A stretch of DNA of 33,259 bases. Source: Gammaproteobacteria bacterium (lineage in GTDB: Bacteria > Pseudomonadota > Gammaproteobacteria > Nitrosococcales > Methylophagaceae). The position numbers were made by a program, and so were the translations under genes. The notes beneath the pieces were generated by a model. That model was not told the origin of the DNA. It saw nothing but the letters and a program-made list of their open reading frames with translations, and did no database searches. Below, one piece after another: positions 1 through 7,525 of this stretch; the first letter of the stretch is position 1, and every line of letters begins with the position of its first letter. The stretch covers positions 1 to 33,259 of the forward strand of contig QNEY01000002.1 of NCBI GenBank assembly GCA_003645385.1, in the 5' to 3' direction.

Positions 1-123
1 ATGCTAATCTGTGTGGTGCTGATCTGGATGGAGCTGATCTGGATTTTTCATCCCTACCCTTATGGTGTGGGGGATTAAGCTTTAGGATTGATGAAAGATT
101 GGCAAAGCAACTAATGTATCATA
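1..123. repeat. Terminal direct repeat, left copy (circular junction)
   Basis: Bases 1-123 are identical to 33137-33259. The shared stretch includes unique sequence after the pentapeptide repeats, so it is not a chance match inside the repeat array. The pentapeptide reading frame continues exactly from the right end into position 124 onwards. The simplest reading is a circular assembly of a circularly permuted or circular genome with a unique length of 33136 bp. A physical 123-bp terminal repeat is less likely, because the junction falls inside a gene. Confidence 0.95.
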
Positions 124-260
124 CGTTACAAATAATGGATTACAGCGGAATTGACATTCCTCAGAATATTGAGGAATTACAGGCGTTTGCTAACGGCTTC
201 CATCAGGCACAAAGCGGTAGCGTAAAAAAGCTTGAGATATGCGAAAATAAGGAGGATTAG
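1..260 (+). CDS. Pentapeptide-repeat protein, C-terminal part (continues from 32605)
   Basis: This is the C-terminal end of the gene that begins at 32605 and crosses the circular junction; the codon frame here starts at base 3 and ends at TAG 258-260. The joined protein is 263 aa. This part holds the last three pentapeptides and then a non-repeat tail (about residues 194-263) containing LPLWCGG and RIDERLAKQLMYHTLQ. As I recall, a tail of this kind (hydrophobic, with LAKQL-YH) is common to phage-borne pentapeptide proteins and may cap the beta-helix or bind a partner. The next gene starts 1 nt after the stop, and its ribosome site GGAGG (251-255) lies inside this coding end, so the two are co-transcribed. 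The function is unknown. Confidence 0.85.
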   Translation, partial: ANLCGADLDGADLDFSSLPLWCGGLSFRIDERLAKQLMYHTLQIMDYSGIDIPQNIEELQAFANGFHQAQSGSVKKLEICENKED

Positions 261-261
261 A

Positions 262-732
262 ATGGAACGAGAACTTGAACTATTGAAAGAGATGTGTGAT
301 GATTATGGTGCAGCTTGCAATCAATGTGGTTGCTATAATGAATCCGGAGAATGTTATTGCGAAATAGGGTTTGATAATTTCTCCCCTGACAAAATCAGGC
401 AGGCGATTAAAGAATGGCAAAAGAGCAAAGAGTATAAAGTGTCATTTGAGCTGATTAGCGTTGACTTTGAGAAGAAAGAATCTGTTTTTAGAGTGAAAGA
501 AGAGAATGGTGAGCAGGCGTGTGCATATGTTGTTGGTAATTCTTTCGACAGCTCATTGATTGATGATGTTTTTACTATAGATTTTGGGTGGCAGCACTAC
601 CGAGCAAACAATGAAGAAGCAACGGGGTTTACTGACGCTTGCAAGCTCTTCGCAATCGCACTTGCTAAGTTCATCAAGACCACTCCGATATATGACAGTC
701 ACATAAAGAATTATGGTAATGACAATGGATAG
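262..732 (+). CDS. Cys-rich hypothetical early protein
   Basis: 156 aa, unrecognised. I chose ATG 262 over the upstream in-frame ATG 232 because AAGGAGG lies about 6 nt before 262, while 232 overlaps the pentapeptide gene with no ribosome site. The N-terminal part has a cysteine cluster (Cys12, 19, 22, 24, 31, 33), which could bind zinc. The rest is a mixed alpha/beta acidic sequence with an amphipathic helix near residues 40-55. There is no signal peptide or membrane segment. It sits between the pentapeptide gene and the primase-helicase and overlaps the latter by 20 nt, so it is probably an early gene, possibly a replication accessory protein, but nothing shows the activity. Confidence 0.8.
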   Translation: MERELELLKEMCDDYGAACNQCGCYNESGECYCEIGFDNFSPDKIRQAIKEWQKSKEYKVSFELISVDFEKKESVFRVKEENGEQACAYVVGNSFDSSLIDDVFTIDFGWQHYRANNEEATGFTDACKLFAIALAKFIKTTPIYDSHIKNYGNDNG

Positions 733-3253
733 TATCAATATCAGCTATGGACTTAATGTGCTAAAACCAGCCGTTAAAACTGTAACGCTGGAACAGGTCA
801 TCAAGACTATACGCACTAACAAAACTCTGGCAGCCAAGATTAAGGCTGTCAGGGATGCACCTGACAAGAAAACAAAGTCAGAAAAGAAGAAGCTGTTACC
901 GTTCTTTTCAGGGGCAACATTCAAAAAGGATTACTGTAATAATGCGAATTTTGAACACATCACAGTGATTGTATTTGACTTTGATGATCTTGGCTCTGAG
1001 TTATCGTCGACCTTTGACCAACTCATTAAATTACCCTTTATTTTGGCTGTTTTCGTCTCTCCAAGTGGGGATGGCCTGAAGGTCATCTGTAGGTTGCCCA
1101 AGCTGGTCAAATCGGCTGAGGTATATTTACAATATTGGCATGAGTACTCATCTTTTTTCCGTGATCAGTACAAGCTTGAGAATGATCGAGGCACTAAGGA
1201 TGTCAGGCGGATATGCTACTTGTCAGCTGATCCAGATGCTTATTACAACCCTGCAGCAAAAGCAATGTACTCGTTTGATCCGGCAAAAGCAAGAGACTTT
1301 GACCGACCGGGCAAGTTACTTGCTGACTCTAACAAGCAGGCACAGATTGAGTATGACGGTGATGCGAGCGACTCAGATCTATTGTCAGCCGCTAAACATC
1401 TATCAAATCGATCGTGGGAATATAGTGATTGGGTTAAAGCTGGCATGGCTCTTGCTTCATTGGGTGCATCTGGTCTAAATTACTTTCTGGCAATGTCGGA
1501 CAATGCTAATTATGATGACTCTCAGCAATCCTTAGTTGATACGTTCAACGGATTTTTAAAGACTAAAAACGGATCTGTGCATATTAGTACATTCTTCCAT
1601 TTTGCGATTAACACAGGCTGGGATCGACCAAAAGCAAATTTTCCAGCAGCCGATGCTTTAGCAAAATCGAAATCTATTGAGAGAAAGAAAACTAAGGTAT
1701 CGGCTGATCCCATCAAATTTTGGACTTATGACAGCAAGAAAAATATCGTAATCAACCAGTCAACTATTACTGCATTCTTGGAGCATTTTGGATTTCGGAA
1801 ACTATTTGTCAATGAGCTGGTGTTCAGCTTTGTGCAGGTGCAGAATAAGATAGTCAGACAGGTTACACCAGTATTGATCAAGGATTTTGTCCTTGACTGG
1901 TTGGATGATCAGGATGCGATACTTGATGAGCTGAAAGCAATGCGAGACGGTGAGCCTGTGACCATTAATATCTGGAACACAGCAGTCAAAGATGTTTTGC
2001 TTGCAAAAGCGGGCTTATTCCGAGAGGACAAGCTTGAGTTCTTGAGGACGGAGGATATTAAGTTTGTCAAGGACTCCAAGCATAAGGCGTTCATTTTCTT
2101 CAAAAATCGATTTGTCGAGATCACCAAAACCGGATCAAAGATCAAGGATTATAAAGATTTGAAAGGCTGTGTCTGGGCGAGCAGAGTTGAGGATCGTAAT
2201 ATCACAGCAGATGCAGGCAACAGCGGGGATTTTGAACAGTTTTGTGTTAATGTAGCTAGTGGCGGCAATGCAACCAAAAGACTTGAGTCATTACGCTCAA
2301 TGGCTGGATATTTACTTCATAAGTACAAAGATCCCACAGATGCAAGAGCTGTTATTTTTATTGATGCAGCGATTAGCGACATGGGGCAAGCAAGCGGAGG
2401 CACTGGCAAGTCATTATTCTGCGAAGCACTGGGCAAGATGGTGTCAACTCACAGTCAGGACGCTAGAAACTTCAAATTCGGTAATCAATTTGGGTTCCAG
2501 AACGTACAGCCTGGGTTAGGATTATTCATTTTTAATGACGCAAATCCGACTTTTCCGTTTGGTAAGATGTTCAGCATGATCACAGATGGCATGATGACTG
2601 AGAAGAAGAATAAAGACGCTGTAGTTCTCTCTTTTGATTTATCACCTAAATTCATGATCACAACTAACTACATCATAGGTGGCATTGATGCAAGCTCTCA
2701 GAGACGACAGGCAATTTTTGAGTTTGCTGATTTTTATAGTGTTGAGCATAGACCGATTGATGAGTTTGGTAAAGCTTTCTTTAATGATTGGGATGCTGAT
2801 GACTGGAACTCGTTTGACTGGTTTATGATCAGCTGCATCCAATATTATCTGGCTAATGGTATTATTGATGCAGGTGTTGTAAATCTGCGATACAAAAAGC
2901 TACGAGCTGAGATCGGATCAAGCTTTGCTGATTGGATATTGGATCAATGGCGATTGGCAATGATCGACATGGCTGATGCAGGATTTGCCCGGATAGGCGG
3001 CAAGCTGAAGGATATGAAATTGAGCTACATCGAGACGTTCGGCGAAGCTAAGAAAGCTACGCCAAATTATATGAACACAATATTGAAGCGATTTGCCAAA
3101 ATTTATGGGCTTGAGTATGTTGATGTCAGGACAGGCACACACCGAGAGTTTTATGTGTCTGGCACAATACAAGACGAATCATTCATAATGTCACTTGGTG
3201 AGACCAAAACAGGTGAAGTGGCTAATAATAACCAAGAACAAATCCCGTTCTAA
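713..3253 (+). CDS. Primase-helicase: VirE-N/BT4734-like, PriCT_2 and SF3 helicase
   Basis: 846 aa, the main replication protein. Residues about 60-185 look like the VirE-N/BT4734-like primase-associated domain (FDFDD at 88-92, SPSGDGLKV at 116-124, DVRR later). Residues about 217-305 match the PriCT_2 pattern. The C-terminal half is a superfamily 3 helicase: P-loop ASGGTGKS at 560-567, Walker-B-like LFIFND ending at Asp609, and sensor FMITTN with Asn652. The first P-loop glycine is Ala, which SF3 proteins tolerate. Expected role: origin opening, priming and fork unwinding; no DNA polymerase gene is present, so the host polymerase would be recruited. Three in-frame ATGs (713, 719, 725) compete and none has a clear ribosome site. 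The 20-nt overlap with the preceding gene suggests translational coupling. Confidence 0.88.
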   Translation: MVMTMDSINISYGLNVLKPAVKTVTLEQVIKTIRTNKTLAAKIKAVRDAPDKKTKSEKKKLLPFFSGATFKKDYCNNANFEHITVIVFDFDDLGSELSSTFDQLIKLPFILAVFVSPSGDGLKVICRLPKLVKSAEVYLQYWHEYSSFFRDQYKLENDRGTKDVRRICYLSADPDAYYNPAAKAMYSFDPAKARDFDRPGKLLADSNKQAQIEYDGDASDSDLLSAAKHLSNRSWEYSDWVKAGMALASLGASGLNYFLAMSDNANYDDSQQSLVDTFNGFLKTKNGSVHISTFFHFAINTGWDRPKANFPAADALAKSKSIERKKTKVSADPIKFWTYDSKKNIVINQSTITAFLEHFGFRKLFVNELVFSFVQVQNKIVRQVTPVLIKDFVLDWLDDQDAILDELKAMRDGEPVTINIWNTAVKDVLLAKAGLFREDKLEFLRTEDIKFVKDSKHKAFIFFKNRFVEITKTGSKIKDYKDLKGCVWASRVEDRNITADAGNSGDFEQFCVNVASGGNATKRLESLRSMAGYLLHKYKDPTDARAVIFIDAAISDMGQASGGTGKSLFCEALGKMVSTHSQDARNFKFGNQFGFQNVQPGLGLFIFNDANPTFPFGKMFSMITDGMMTEKKNKDAVVLSFDLSPKFMITTNYIIGGIDASSQRRQAIFEFADFYSVEHRPIDEFGKAFFNDWDADDWNSFDWFMISCIQYYLANGIIDAGVVNLRYKKLRAEIGSSFADWILDQWRLAMIDMADAGFARIGGKLKDMKLSYIETFGEAKKATPNYMNTILKRFAKIYGLEYVDVRTGTHREFYVSGTIQDESFIMSLGETKTGEVANNNQEQIPF

Positions 3254-3290
3254 ATATGGCGATTATGCCACAATTAAACAGGAGTATTAA

Positions 3291-3473
3291 ATGAAAACTT
3301 ACATAGTTCTTGAGAGCAAGGCAATTCTGACTTTTTCTAAGCAAAACAGTAATTATTTACTGGGTTTAACAAATCGGGAGAATGAAGAATGCATGCTTGA
3401 AGAGATTACTCTCAAGCAAATGGGAGAACTAGTGAAAATGATAAACATAATGGTCAAACAGGAGGAGGAATGA
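3291..3473 (+). CDS. Small hypothetical protein
   Basis: 60 aa, unrecognised. AGGAG about 7 nt before ATG 3291 supports the start. The N-terminal half looks like a beta-hairpin (TYIVLESKAILTF), followed by a helix with a Met-rich end (MINIMV). It is the first of four tiny genes between the primase-helicase and the methyltransferase remnants. Its last 4 nt overlap the next start (ATGAG at 3470), which is typical of one transcription unit. There is no membrane segment or signal peptide. Small phage genes in this position are often host-takeover or regulatory proteins, but nothing in this sequence shows a function. Confidence 0.7.
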   Translation: MKTYIVLESKAILTFSKQNSNYLLGLTNRENEECMLEEITLKQMGELVKMINIMVKQEEE

Positions 3474-3838
3474 GTAATGTCAAAATATGTAATAACACAG
3501 ATATAAAGCAACTGAGGGAGCTTGAGGAAGCTGACGGGTATTTTAGGGACACCAAAACTCAGCTGAGAGTAAAAGGATGGAATGTCAAGTGCACATACAA
3601 GGAGATAACAGATACTTTCTTCCTTGAAAAAATGGAAGGCGACACAAGCGAGAATATTATTGAGCCTGCTGTTATTTATTTTGACATGATTAATGACGGT
3701 GAGATTGACCCTTACCAAACAGAGTTTGAGGTAATCTCCACAGTTTTCTTTGATGTTCCGGTTATCAAGCAAAAGAAAGACAGTAGCCAACTAGAGGTTT
3801 TTGACAACACAGGGGGAGAAGCAAATGACGCGGAGTGA
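3470..3838 (+). CDS. Hypothetical protein
   Basis: 122 aa, unrecognised. An AGGAGGAGG-type ribosome site sits just before ATG 3470, inside the end of the preceding gene. The sequence is acidic and mainly beta-strand-like in the middle (GWNVKCTYKEI, VIYFDMI), with a polar, probably disordered C-terminus after residue 100. It overlaps the next gene by 14 nt. No catalytic pattern, membrane span or DNA-binding motif is visible. It belongs to the cluster of small early genes after the primase-helicase. Confidence 0.72.
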   Translation: MSNVKICNNTDIKQLRELEEADGYFRDTKTQLRVKGWNVKCTYKEITDTFFLEKMEGDTSENIIEPAVIYFDMINDGEIDPYQTEFEVISTVFFDVPVIKQKKDSSQLEVFDNTGGEANDAE

Positions 3839-4079
3839 ATTACTATATAAATACACAGAAGTAACAAGGTTGTATGTTGACTATCTTGAAATGATACTAA
3901 ATGCAAACATTGAATATGAATGCGGAACAAGGTATAAGGTGGGGTCATTCTATATGGATTGGCGGGATATATATTTTGCGGTTAATACGGTGATGCCCCC
4001 AGATTTAGTATGGGCATGGATGAGGGTTGACGCGGAAGTGAGAGAAAGTTTAGAGAAATGGTGGCAACATAAACCTTAA
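3825..4079 (+). CDS. Small hypothetical protein, paralogue of the next gene
   Basis: 84 aa. I start it at ATG 3825 because GGGGGAG lies 5-6 nt upstream; the in-frame ATG 24 nt earlier has no ribosome site. The order MTR-x-L, then YLEMIL, then a Y-x-x-G-x-x-Y segment, then DI-FAV followed by M-x-W recurs in the next gene (4092-4295), so the two are tandem paralogues. The fold is probably alpha helical with a short beta turn. This copy is 17 residues longer at its C-terminus (RVDAEVRESLEKWW). The function is unknown. Confidence 0.75.
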   Translation: MTRSELLYKYTEVTRLYVDYLEMILNANIEYECGTRYKVGSFYMDWRDIYFAVNTVMPPDLVWAWMRVDAEVRESLEKWWQHKP

Positions 4080-4091
4080 CAAGGAGGAGAA

Positions 4092-4295
4092 ATGACACGA
4101 GACAACTTACGATGCCAGTATGATAATGTAATGAGCATGTACACTGGATACTTAGAGATGATACTTGATACGGAGATTGATAAAATAGGAGATCAGGTTT
4201 ACAACATTGGTGATTATTATTGCAGTGATCGAGATATTCGATTTGCGGTTGACTCAGGAATGCAATCGGAAATGATATGGAGTGTGGGAAAATGA
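4092..4295 (+). CDS. Small hypothetical protein, paralogue of the previous gene
   Basis: 67 aa with AAGGAGGAG immediately upstream of ATG 4092. It repeats the plan of 3825-4079: MTR-x-L, GYLEMIL, YNIGDYY, DI-FAVDSGM and a final tryptophan-containing segment, but it stops earlier. The DNA of the two copies is well diverged, so the duplication is not recent or the copies evolve fast. The stop overlaps the start of the methyltransferase remnant as ATGA (4292-4295), so that remnant was translationally coupled to this gene. The function is unknown. Confidence 0.75.
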   Translation: MTRDNLRCQYDNVMSMYTGYLEMILDTEIDKIGDQVYNIGDYYCSDRDIRFAVDSGMQSEMIWSVGK

Positions 4296-4802
4296 CTAAC
4301 CTACACAATGGCGATTGCCTTGAAGTGATGAAGGGATTTGAGGACAACTAGTGGCACTTACAATACAGATAAGGGATTGGGCGATAATGCAAACGGGGTA
4401 GGTAGCGGAGTAAAGAAGCATATATCTAATGACCAACAAGGCAGATTCCCCGCCAATATAATACTCGATAATGAAGCAGCGAAATTGCTGGATGAACAGA
4501 CTAACGACAATGTGTCGAGGTTCTTCTATGTGGCTAAGCCTAGTAAGGCGGGGCGGAATAATGGGGTTGAGGATAGTAAGGCGGATGACCCATATAAAAT
4601 CAGGAAGCAAAACAACAAAAAGAATTTTCATCCGACTGTCAAGCCGGTAACGCTTATGAAGTACTTATGCCAGATGACACAAACGCCCACAAAAGGCAAT
4701 GTACTTGATCCGTTTATGGGGATTGAGAGGAATGAGGACTATTTCAACCTTGCAAAGACAAGGATCGAGAACGCTAATTTGCAGACTGAGCTGACGCTGT
4801 AG
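4292..4802 (+). pseudogene. DNA methyltransferase remnant 1 (beta-class N6A/N4C type)
   Basis: ATG 4292 begins MTNLHNGDCLEVMK, the usual N-terminus of this phage methyltransferase family, but the frame stops at TAG 4349-4351 after 19 residues. Homology resumes in another frame from about 4338, with the conserved downstream blocks GRFPANIILD, SRFFYVAKPSKAGRNNG and HPTVKPVTLMKYL, to the stop at 4802. The catalytic (D/S)PPY block normally just after the N-terminus is gone. The SAM-binding loop is cut as well: DPFMG (4707-4721) runs straight into IERNEDYF, lacking the usual SGSTG-x-FIG stretch. At least two deletions are therefore inferred. The downstream frame is still open and could be translated (154 aa) but cannot be an active methylase. 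Confidence 0.85.
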
Positions 4803-4811
4803 GAGGCGGAG

Positions 4812-5171
4812 ATGAAGATTGATAATGTATACAATGAAGATTGCATAACGACAATGAGCAGGATGCCTGATGGGTTTGTTGATCTGGTGGTTACTTCTCC
4901 ACCTTATGATAATATGCGGACATATAACCAGGACATTGATAAATCTTGGGGTGATCATGTTTGGAAGCCGATTATCAAGGAGTTATTCAGGGTAACTAAG
5001 CGTTGGGGTAAGATACAACTTATGGAAAATAGCAAATCTTTCCCAGCTAGGTGTTGAGGAGCAATTAAGAACAAAAGAAAATGGATTGGATCAGAATTAT
5101 CAAGCGAATATTGCGATATTATCAACAAGAGAATCGGTATTGTAATGAGCCAATTAATGATTGATTTTTAG
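4812..5171 (+). pseudogene. DNA methyltransferase remnant 2
   Basis: GGAGGCGGAG precedes ATG 4812. The first 66 residues are a good methyltransferase N-terminus: NVYNEDCITTMSRMPDG, then motif IV TSPPYDN, then VWKPIIKELFRVTKRWG. After that the sequence loses similarity and meets TGA at 5055-5057. In the same frame beyond the stop come KRKWIGSELSSEYCDIINKR and a final TAG at 5169-5171, which is the typical C-terminal end of the same family. A large internal deletion therefore removed the middle of the gene, including the DPF-x-GSGT SAM-binding loop. It is a different gene from remnant 1, because both have their own N-terminus. It is inactive unless the assembly is wrong. Confidence 0.85.
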
Positions 5172-5452
5172 TGTGTAAAATCACCCGAATTTTGACCAGA
5201 TTATAGACGTGGAATTGAGTGTTGAATATTGGCTCAGAAATGGGCTGTTTTTAGGGGTTATTTGCCAATGACAATTTTAAAATCAAAATTGTCACAGATT
5301 GCAAAAAATTGTCATAAAATTGTCATTTTAGTTAGGTTGCTAATAGTACGGTTCCGAAGCAATGACAAATTTGCATCTTTTTATGACAAAAATGACAAAC
5401 CCACTTTTAAAATTGTCATAGGTCAAGTTGTTGCGGCACAGCATTATAAGAA

Positions 5453-5481
5453 AAGTGCAATGACAAATTTTATTTGCACTT
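5453..5481. repeat. Perfect 8-bp inverted repeat within the array
   Basis: AAGTGCAA (5453-5460) pairs with TTGCACTT (5474-5481) around a 13-nt spacer that carries one TGACA motif. A second symmetric element is TGACAATTTT (5269-5278) with AAAATTGTCA (5285-5294), a 10-bp arm with a 6-nt spacer. These look like operator or origin sites rather than terminators, since no T run follows. Confidence 0.6.
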
Positions 5482-5524
5482 AAAGCTATACAACACATAG
5501 AGTTAAAGCGAATCTATGACAAAT

Positions 5525-5640
5525 ATGACAGTTTTTTTACGTAAACGTAAGGGAATAAAAATATATGTATATATAGGGTAAATAGAGAGAATATGTATAA
5601 AAAGCCAATATATATATAAAACATAGCGAAAAACTGTCAT
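5525..5640. repeat. Long inverted repeat around AT-rich core
   Basis: ATGACAGTTTTT at 5525-5536 is matched by its exact reverse complement at 5629-5640. Each arm is extended by a second TGACA motif 9 bp away (5517 and 5644). The 92-bp interior contains the palindrome TTTACGTAAA (5536-5545) and TA-rich tracts. This symmetric arrangement suits protein binding on both sides of an easily melted DNA segment. Confidence 0.75.
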
Positions 5641-5744
5641 TTCTGTCATAAACTGCCCTAAAACATTGACTACGACCAGCCGGAAGGCACTTTTCAAAAT
5701 TGTCACAAAATAATTTTTAGAGGATAAAAACAACAGGAGGATTA

Positions 5745-7103
5745 ATGGAGCAAATTAACATTGATTTTGAGGCTAAAAAACAGGCTATTTTTTGCATGCA
5801 AAAAGGCACCATAAAACTACGAGATTATCAGCAGAATATTTATGAGGAAGCGATTAACATTTTGAACAAATACGGTCTCGTTTATCTGGCACTTGAAACC
5901 AGGCTCGGCAAGACATTTATTGCAGCATTTCTGGCTGACAAATTTCTAAAGGATCAGAACCAGAGTTTTCTATTTGTCACGAAAAAGAAAGCGATCCCAA
6001 ACATAAAAGAGAATCTCGAGGATATGGGATTGGCTGCCAGATGCAAATTGATCAACTATGAGTCAGTTCACAAGGTCAAAGAGTTTTATCCTGTTATCAT
6101 TCTGGATGAGGCTCACAGGCTCGGGTCATTCCCGAAAAAGTGTAAAGCAGTCAAAGTGCTTGAGAGGATGACAAGGAACTCATTGATCATTTACCTGTCA
6201 GCTACACCAACACCGGAATCATTAAGCCAGATTTATCATCAATTGCAACTATCCTCACATTCACCGTTCACTCAATATGCTAACTTTTACAAATTTGCTC
6301 GCAAATACGTCGACGTGAAGCAAAAGAAGATAAAAAAGGGTTTATCTGTTAACGATTATTCAAATGCCCGAGAATCGCTTATTATGCCTTTGATTGCTCC
6401 GCTCACTATTAAGTACACTCAGGAGCAAGCAGGATTCCCATTCCCCGAGATTGATGAGCGGATCGAGTTTGTCAAGATGAATGATAATGTTAAGTTGTTG
6501 TCAAACATACTATTAAAGCATAGCTTCTATCAGAGTAAGTTACAGCCGGAGTATTTTATTGACATCGGCAGTGCAGCGGATATGCAAAATAAGATACACC
6601 AAATCAGCTCAGGCAGTGTAATTTTCAAAAATGACCAAGATGAGCCGGAGTATATGATTCTGGATGAGGCGAAAGGCAGGCGATGCAAGCAATTAATCAA
6701 GGGCAAGAAAACAGCTATATTCTACAAATTTATAGGCGAGAAAAACATCATAGAATCTACCTTAGATCAGTGTAACTTAACCAATGACCCGATTGAGTTT
6801 GAGTCTAATAAAAATTGCGTGTTTTACGGCCAAATACAAGCCGTTAAGGAAGGTATCAAGCTAAAGTCAGCAGAACAGATCATTTTCTTTAATATCTCGT
6901 TCTCTTGGACGGATTACGCTCAGGCAAAGAACCGACTACAGGACATGCACCGGGAGCATCCCCCTAAGCTGATCTGGTTATTCTCAGAGGATGGAATTGA
7001 GCAGAAGATATATAAGCGACTGATGAAGAAAAAAAGCTTTACAACAATACACTTCAGGGCAGACTATGACTACAAGTATGTAAAAAAACAGGAGCAACAA
7101 TGA
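5745..7103 (+). CDS. Superfamily 2 (SNF2-type) DNA helicase
   Basis: 452 aa with AACAGGAGG before ATG 5745. Visible SF2 motifs: Q-like LRDYQQ at 25-30; motif I TRLGKT at 52-57 (the family more often has GLGKT); motif II DEAH at 121-124; motif III SATP at 152-155; and a C-terminal helicase segment ending in QAKNRLQDMHRE that corresponds to motif VI. The length fits the compact phage SNF2-like helicases that lie near VRR-NUC nucleases. The expected role is ATP-driven DNA translocation or unwinding in replication, recombination or repair. It follows the putative origin and overlaps the nuclease gene by 4 nt (ATGA), so the two products probably act together. Confidence 0.88.
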   Translation: MEQINIDFEAKKQAIFCMQKGTIKLRDYQQNIYEEAINILNKYGLVYLALETRLGKTFIAAFLADKFLKDQNQSFLFVTKKKAIPNIKENLEDMGLAARCKLINYESVHKVKEFYPVIILDEAHRLGSFPKKCKAVKVLERMTRNSLIIYLSATPTPESLSQIYHQLQLSSHSPFTQYANFYKFARKYVDVKQKKIKKGLSVNDYSNARESLIMPLIAPLTIKYTQEQAGFPFPEIDERIEFVKMNDNVKLLSNILLKHSFYQSKLQPEYFIDIGSAADMQNKIHQISSGSVIFKNDQDEPEYMILDEAKGRRCKQLIKGKKTAIFYKFIGEKNIIESTLDQCNLTNDPIEFESNKNCVFYGQIQAVKEGIKLKSAEQIIFFNISFSWTDYAQAKNRLQDMHREHPPKLIWLFSEDGIEQKIYKRLMKKKSFTTIHFRADYDYKYVKKQEQQ

Positions 7104-7456
7104 GCGAGCAAACAATACAATCAAGGATAATGAAGGATATCAATAGCCGGAAGGGTTGTCACGCTTTTAAGATTGTCAGTGCAAGTAAAGCAGGCTGTCC
7201 GGATATATTAGCCTGCATCAATGGTCACTTCATCGGGATGGAGATCAAGAAGCCTGGTGAGATTCCTACACCACAGCAGGCACACCGACTAACTCAGATT
7301 AGATCATCTGGCGGCGTCAGTGTCTGGTTTGATAGCTTTGACAGTTACTTTGACTGGATTGAACGGTTCATTCCTAGGGCACTATTTGAGGTGGATGATT
7401 CGTTCCGTGAGTTAGCACCGCCAACGGCAAAAATAATAGAGGAGTTGATGATATAG
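7100..7456 (+). CDS. VRR-NUC domain nuclease
   Basis: 118 aa, a single-domain VRR-NUC protein of usual length. The PD-(D/E)XK-type active site is visible: GCPD with Asp35, MEIKK with Glu48 and Lys50, then PTPQQ with Gln59/Gln60 in the motif IV position. Members are structure-selective endonucleases, and in phages they usually sit next to an SF2 helicase, as here, where the start overlaps the helicase stop. It probably resolves branched replication or recombination intermediates. It is the last gene before the likely late promoter. Confidence 0.9.
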   Translation: MSEQTIQSRIMKDINSRKGCHAFKIVSASKAGCPDILACINGHFIGMEIKKPGEIPTPQQAHRLTQIRSSGGVSVWFDSFDSYFDWIERFIPRALFEVDDSFRELAPPTAKIIEELMI

Positions 7457-7467
7457 CAAAATAATAC

Positions 7468-7495
7468 TTGACAAGTGTTTTAATGCGGATAGAAT
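7468..7495 (+). promoter_or_regulatory. Sigma70-like promoter before the terminase genes
   Basis: TTGACA at 7468-7473 and TAGAAT at 7490-7495 are separated by 16 bp, in a 69-bp gap between the nuclease and the terminase small subunit. The -35 is a perfect consensus and the -10 matches five of six. TTGACA is frequent in this genome as part of Val-Asp-Lys or Ile-Asp-Lys codons, but this copy is noncoding and well placed to drive the late operon. Confidence 0.5.
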
Positions 7496-7525
7496 ATGGT
7501 TGAGAGATTGAGAGGGGGCTGAATA

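Larger units (their letters stand above)
5268..5706. repeat. Iteron-like array of 14 TGACA/TGTCA motifs
   Basis: TGACA on the + strand starts at 5269, 5363, 5384, 5393, 5461, 5517 and 5526; TGTCA (the minus-strand copy) starts at 5290, 5310, 5321, 5414, 5635, 5644 and 5701. Most are extended to ATGACAA or TTGTCAT with an adjoining AAATTT run. Many spacings are near whole helical turns (21, 20, 11, 42, 21, 21), and three pairs are spaced 9 bp. AAAATTGTCAT is tandemly doubled at 5305-5326, and TCAAAATTGTCACA occurs at both ends (5283-5296 and 5694-5707). About one copy would be expected by chance. Confidence 0.85.
5172..5744. other. 573-bp noncoding region, putative replication origin or operator array
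   Basis: This is the only long stretch without a supported gene. It is AT-rich and crowded with TGACA/TGTCA motifs (5268-5706), with inverted and tandem repeats and two TA-rich tracts near 5560-5620. The 84-aa open frame at 5229-5483 is an accident of the repeats. The region ends with AACAGGAGG, the ribosome site of the helicase gene at 5745. Its place between replication genes, the repeat density and the AT-rich core suggest a replication origin or a multi-site operator. No experiment or homology supports either directly. Confidence 0.6.

Noticed and set aside
553..738. Opposite-strand open frames throughout the window
   Set aside because: All are shadows of well-supported + strand genes and lack ribosome sites; no minus-strand gene is convincing.
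5229..5483. 84-aa open frame in the noncoding region
   Set aside because: It lies across the TGACA repeats, has no ribosome site, and its sequence simply follows the repeats.
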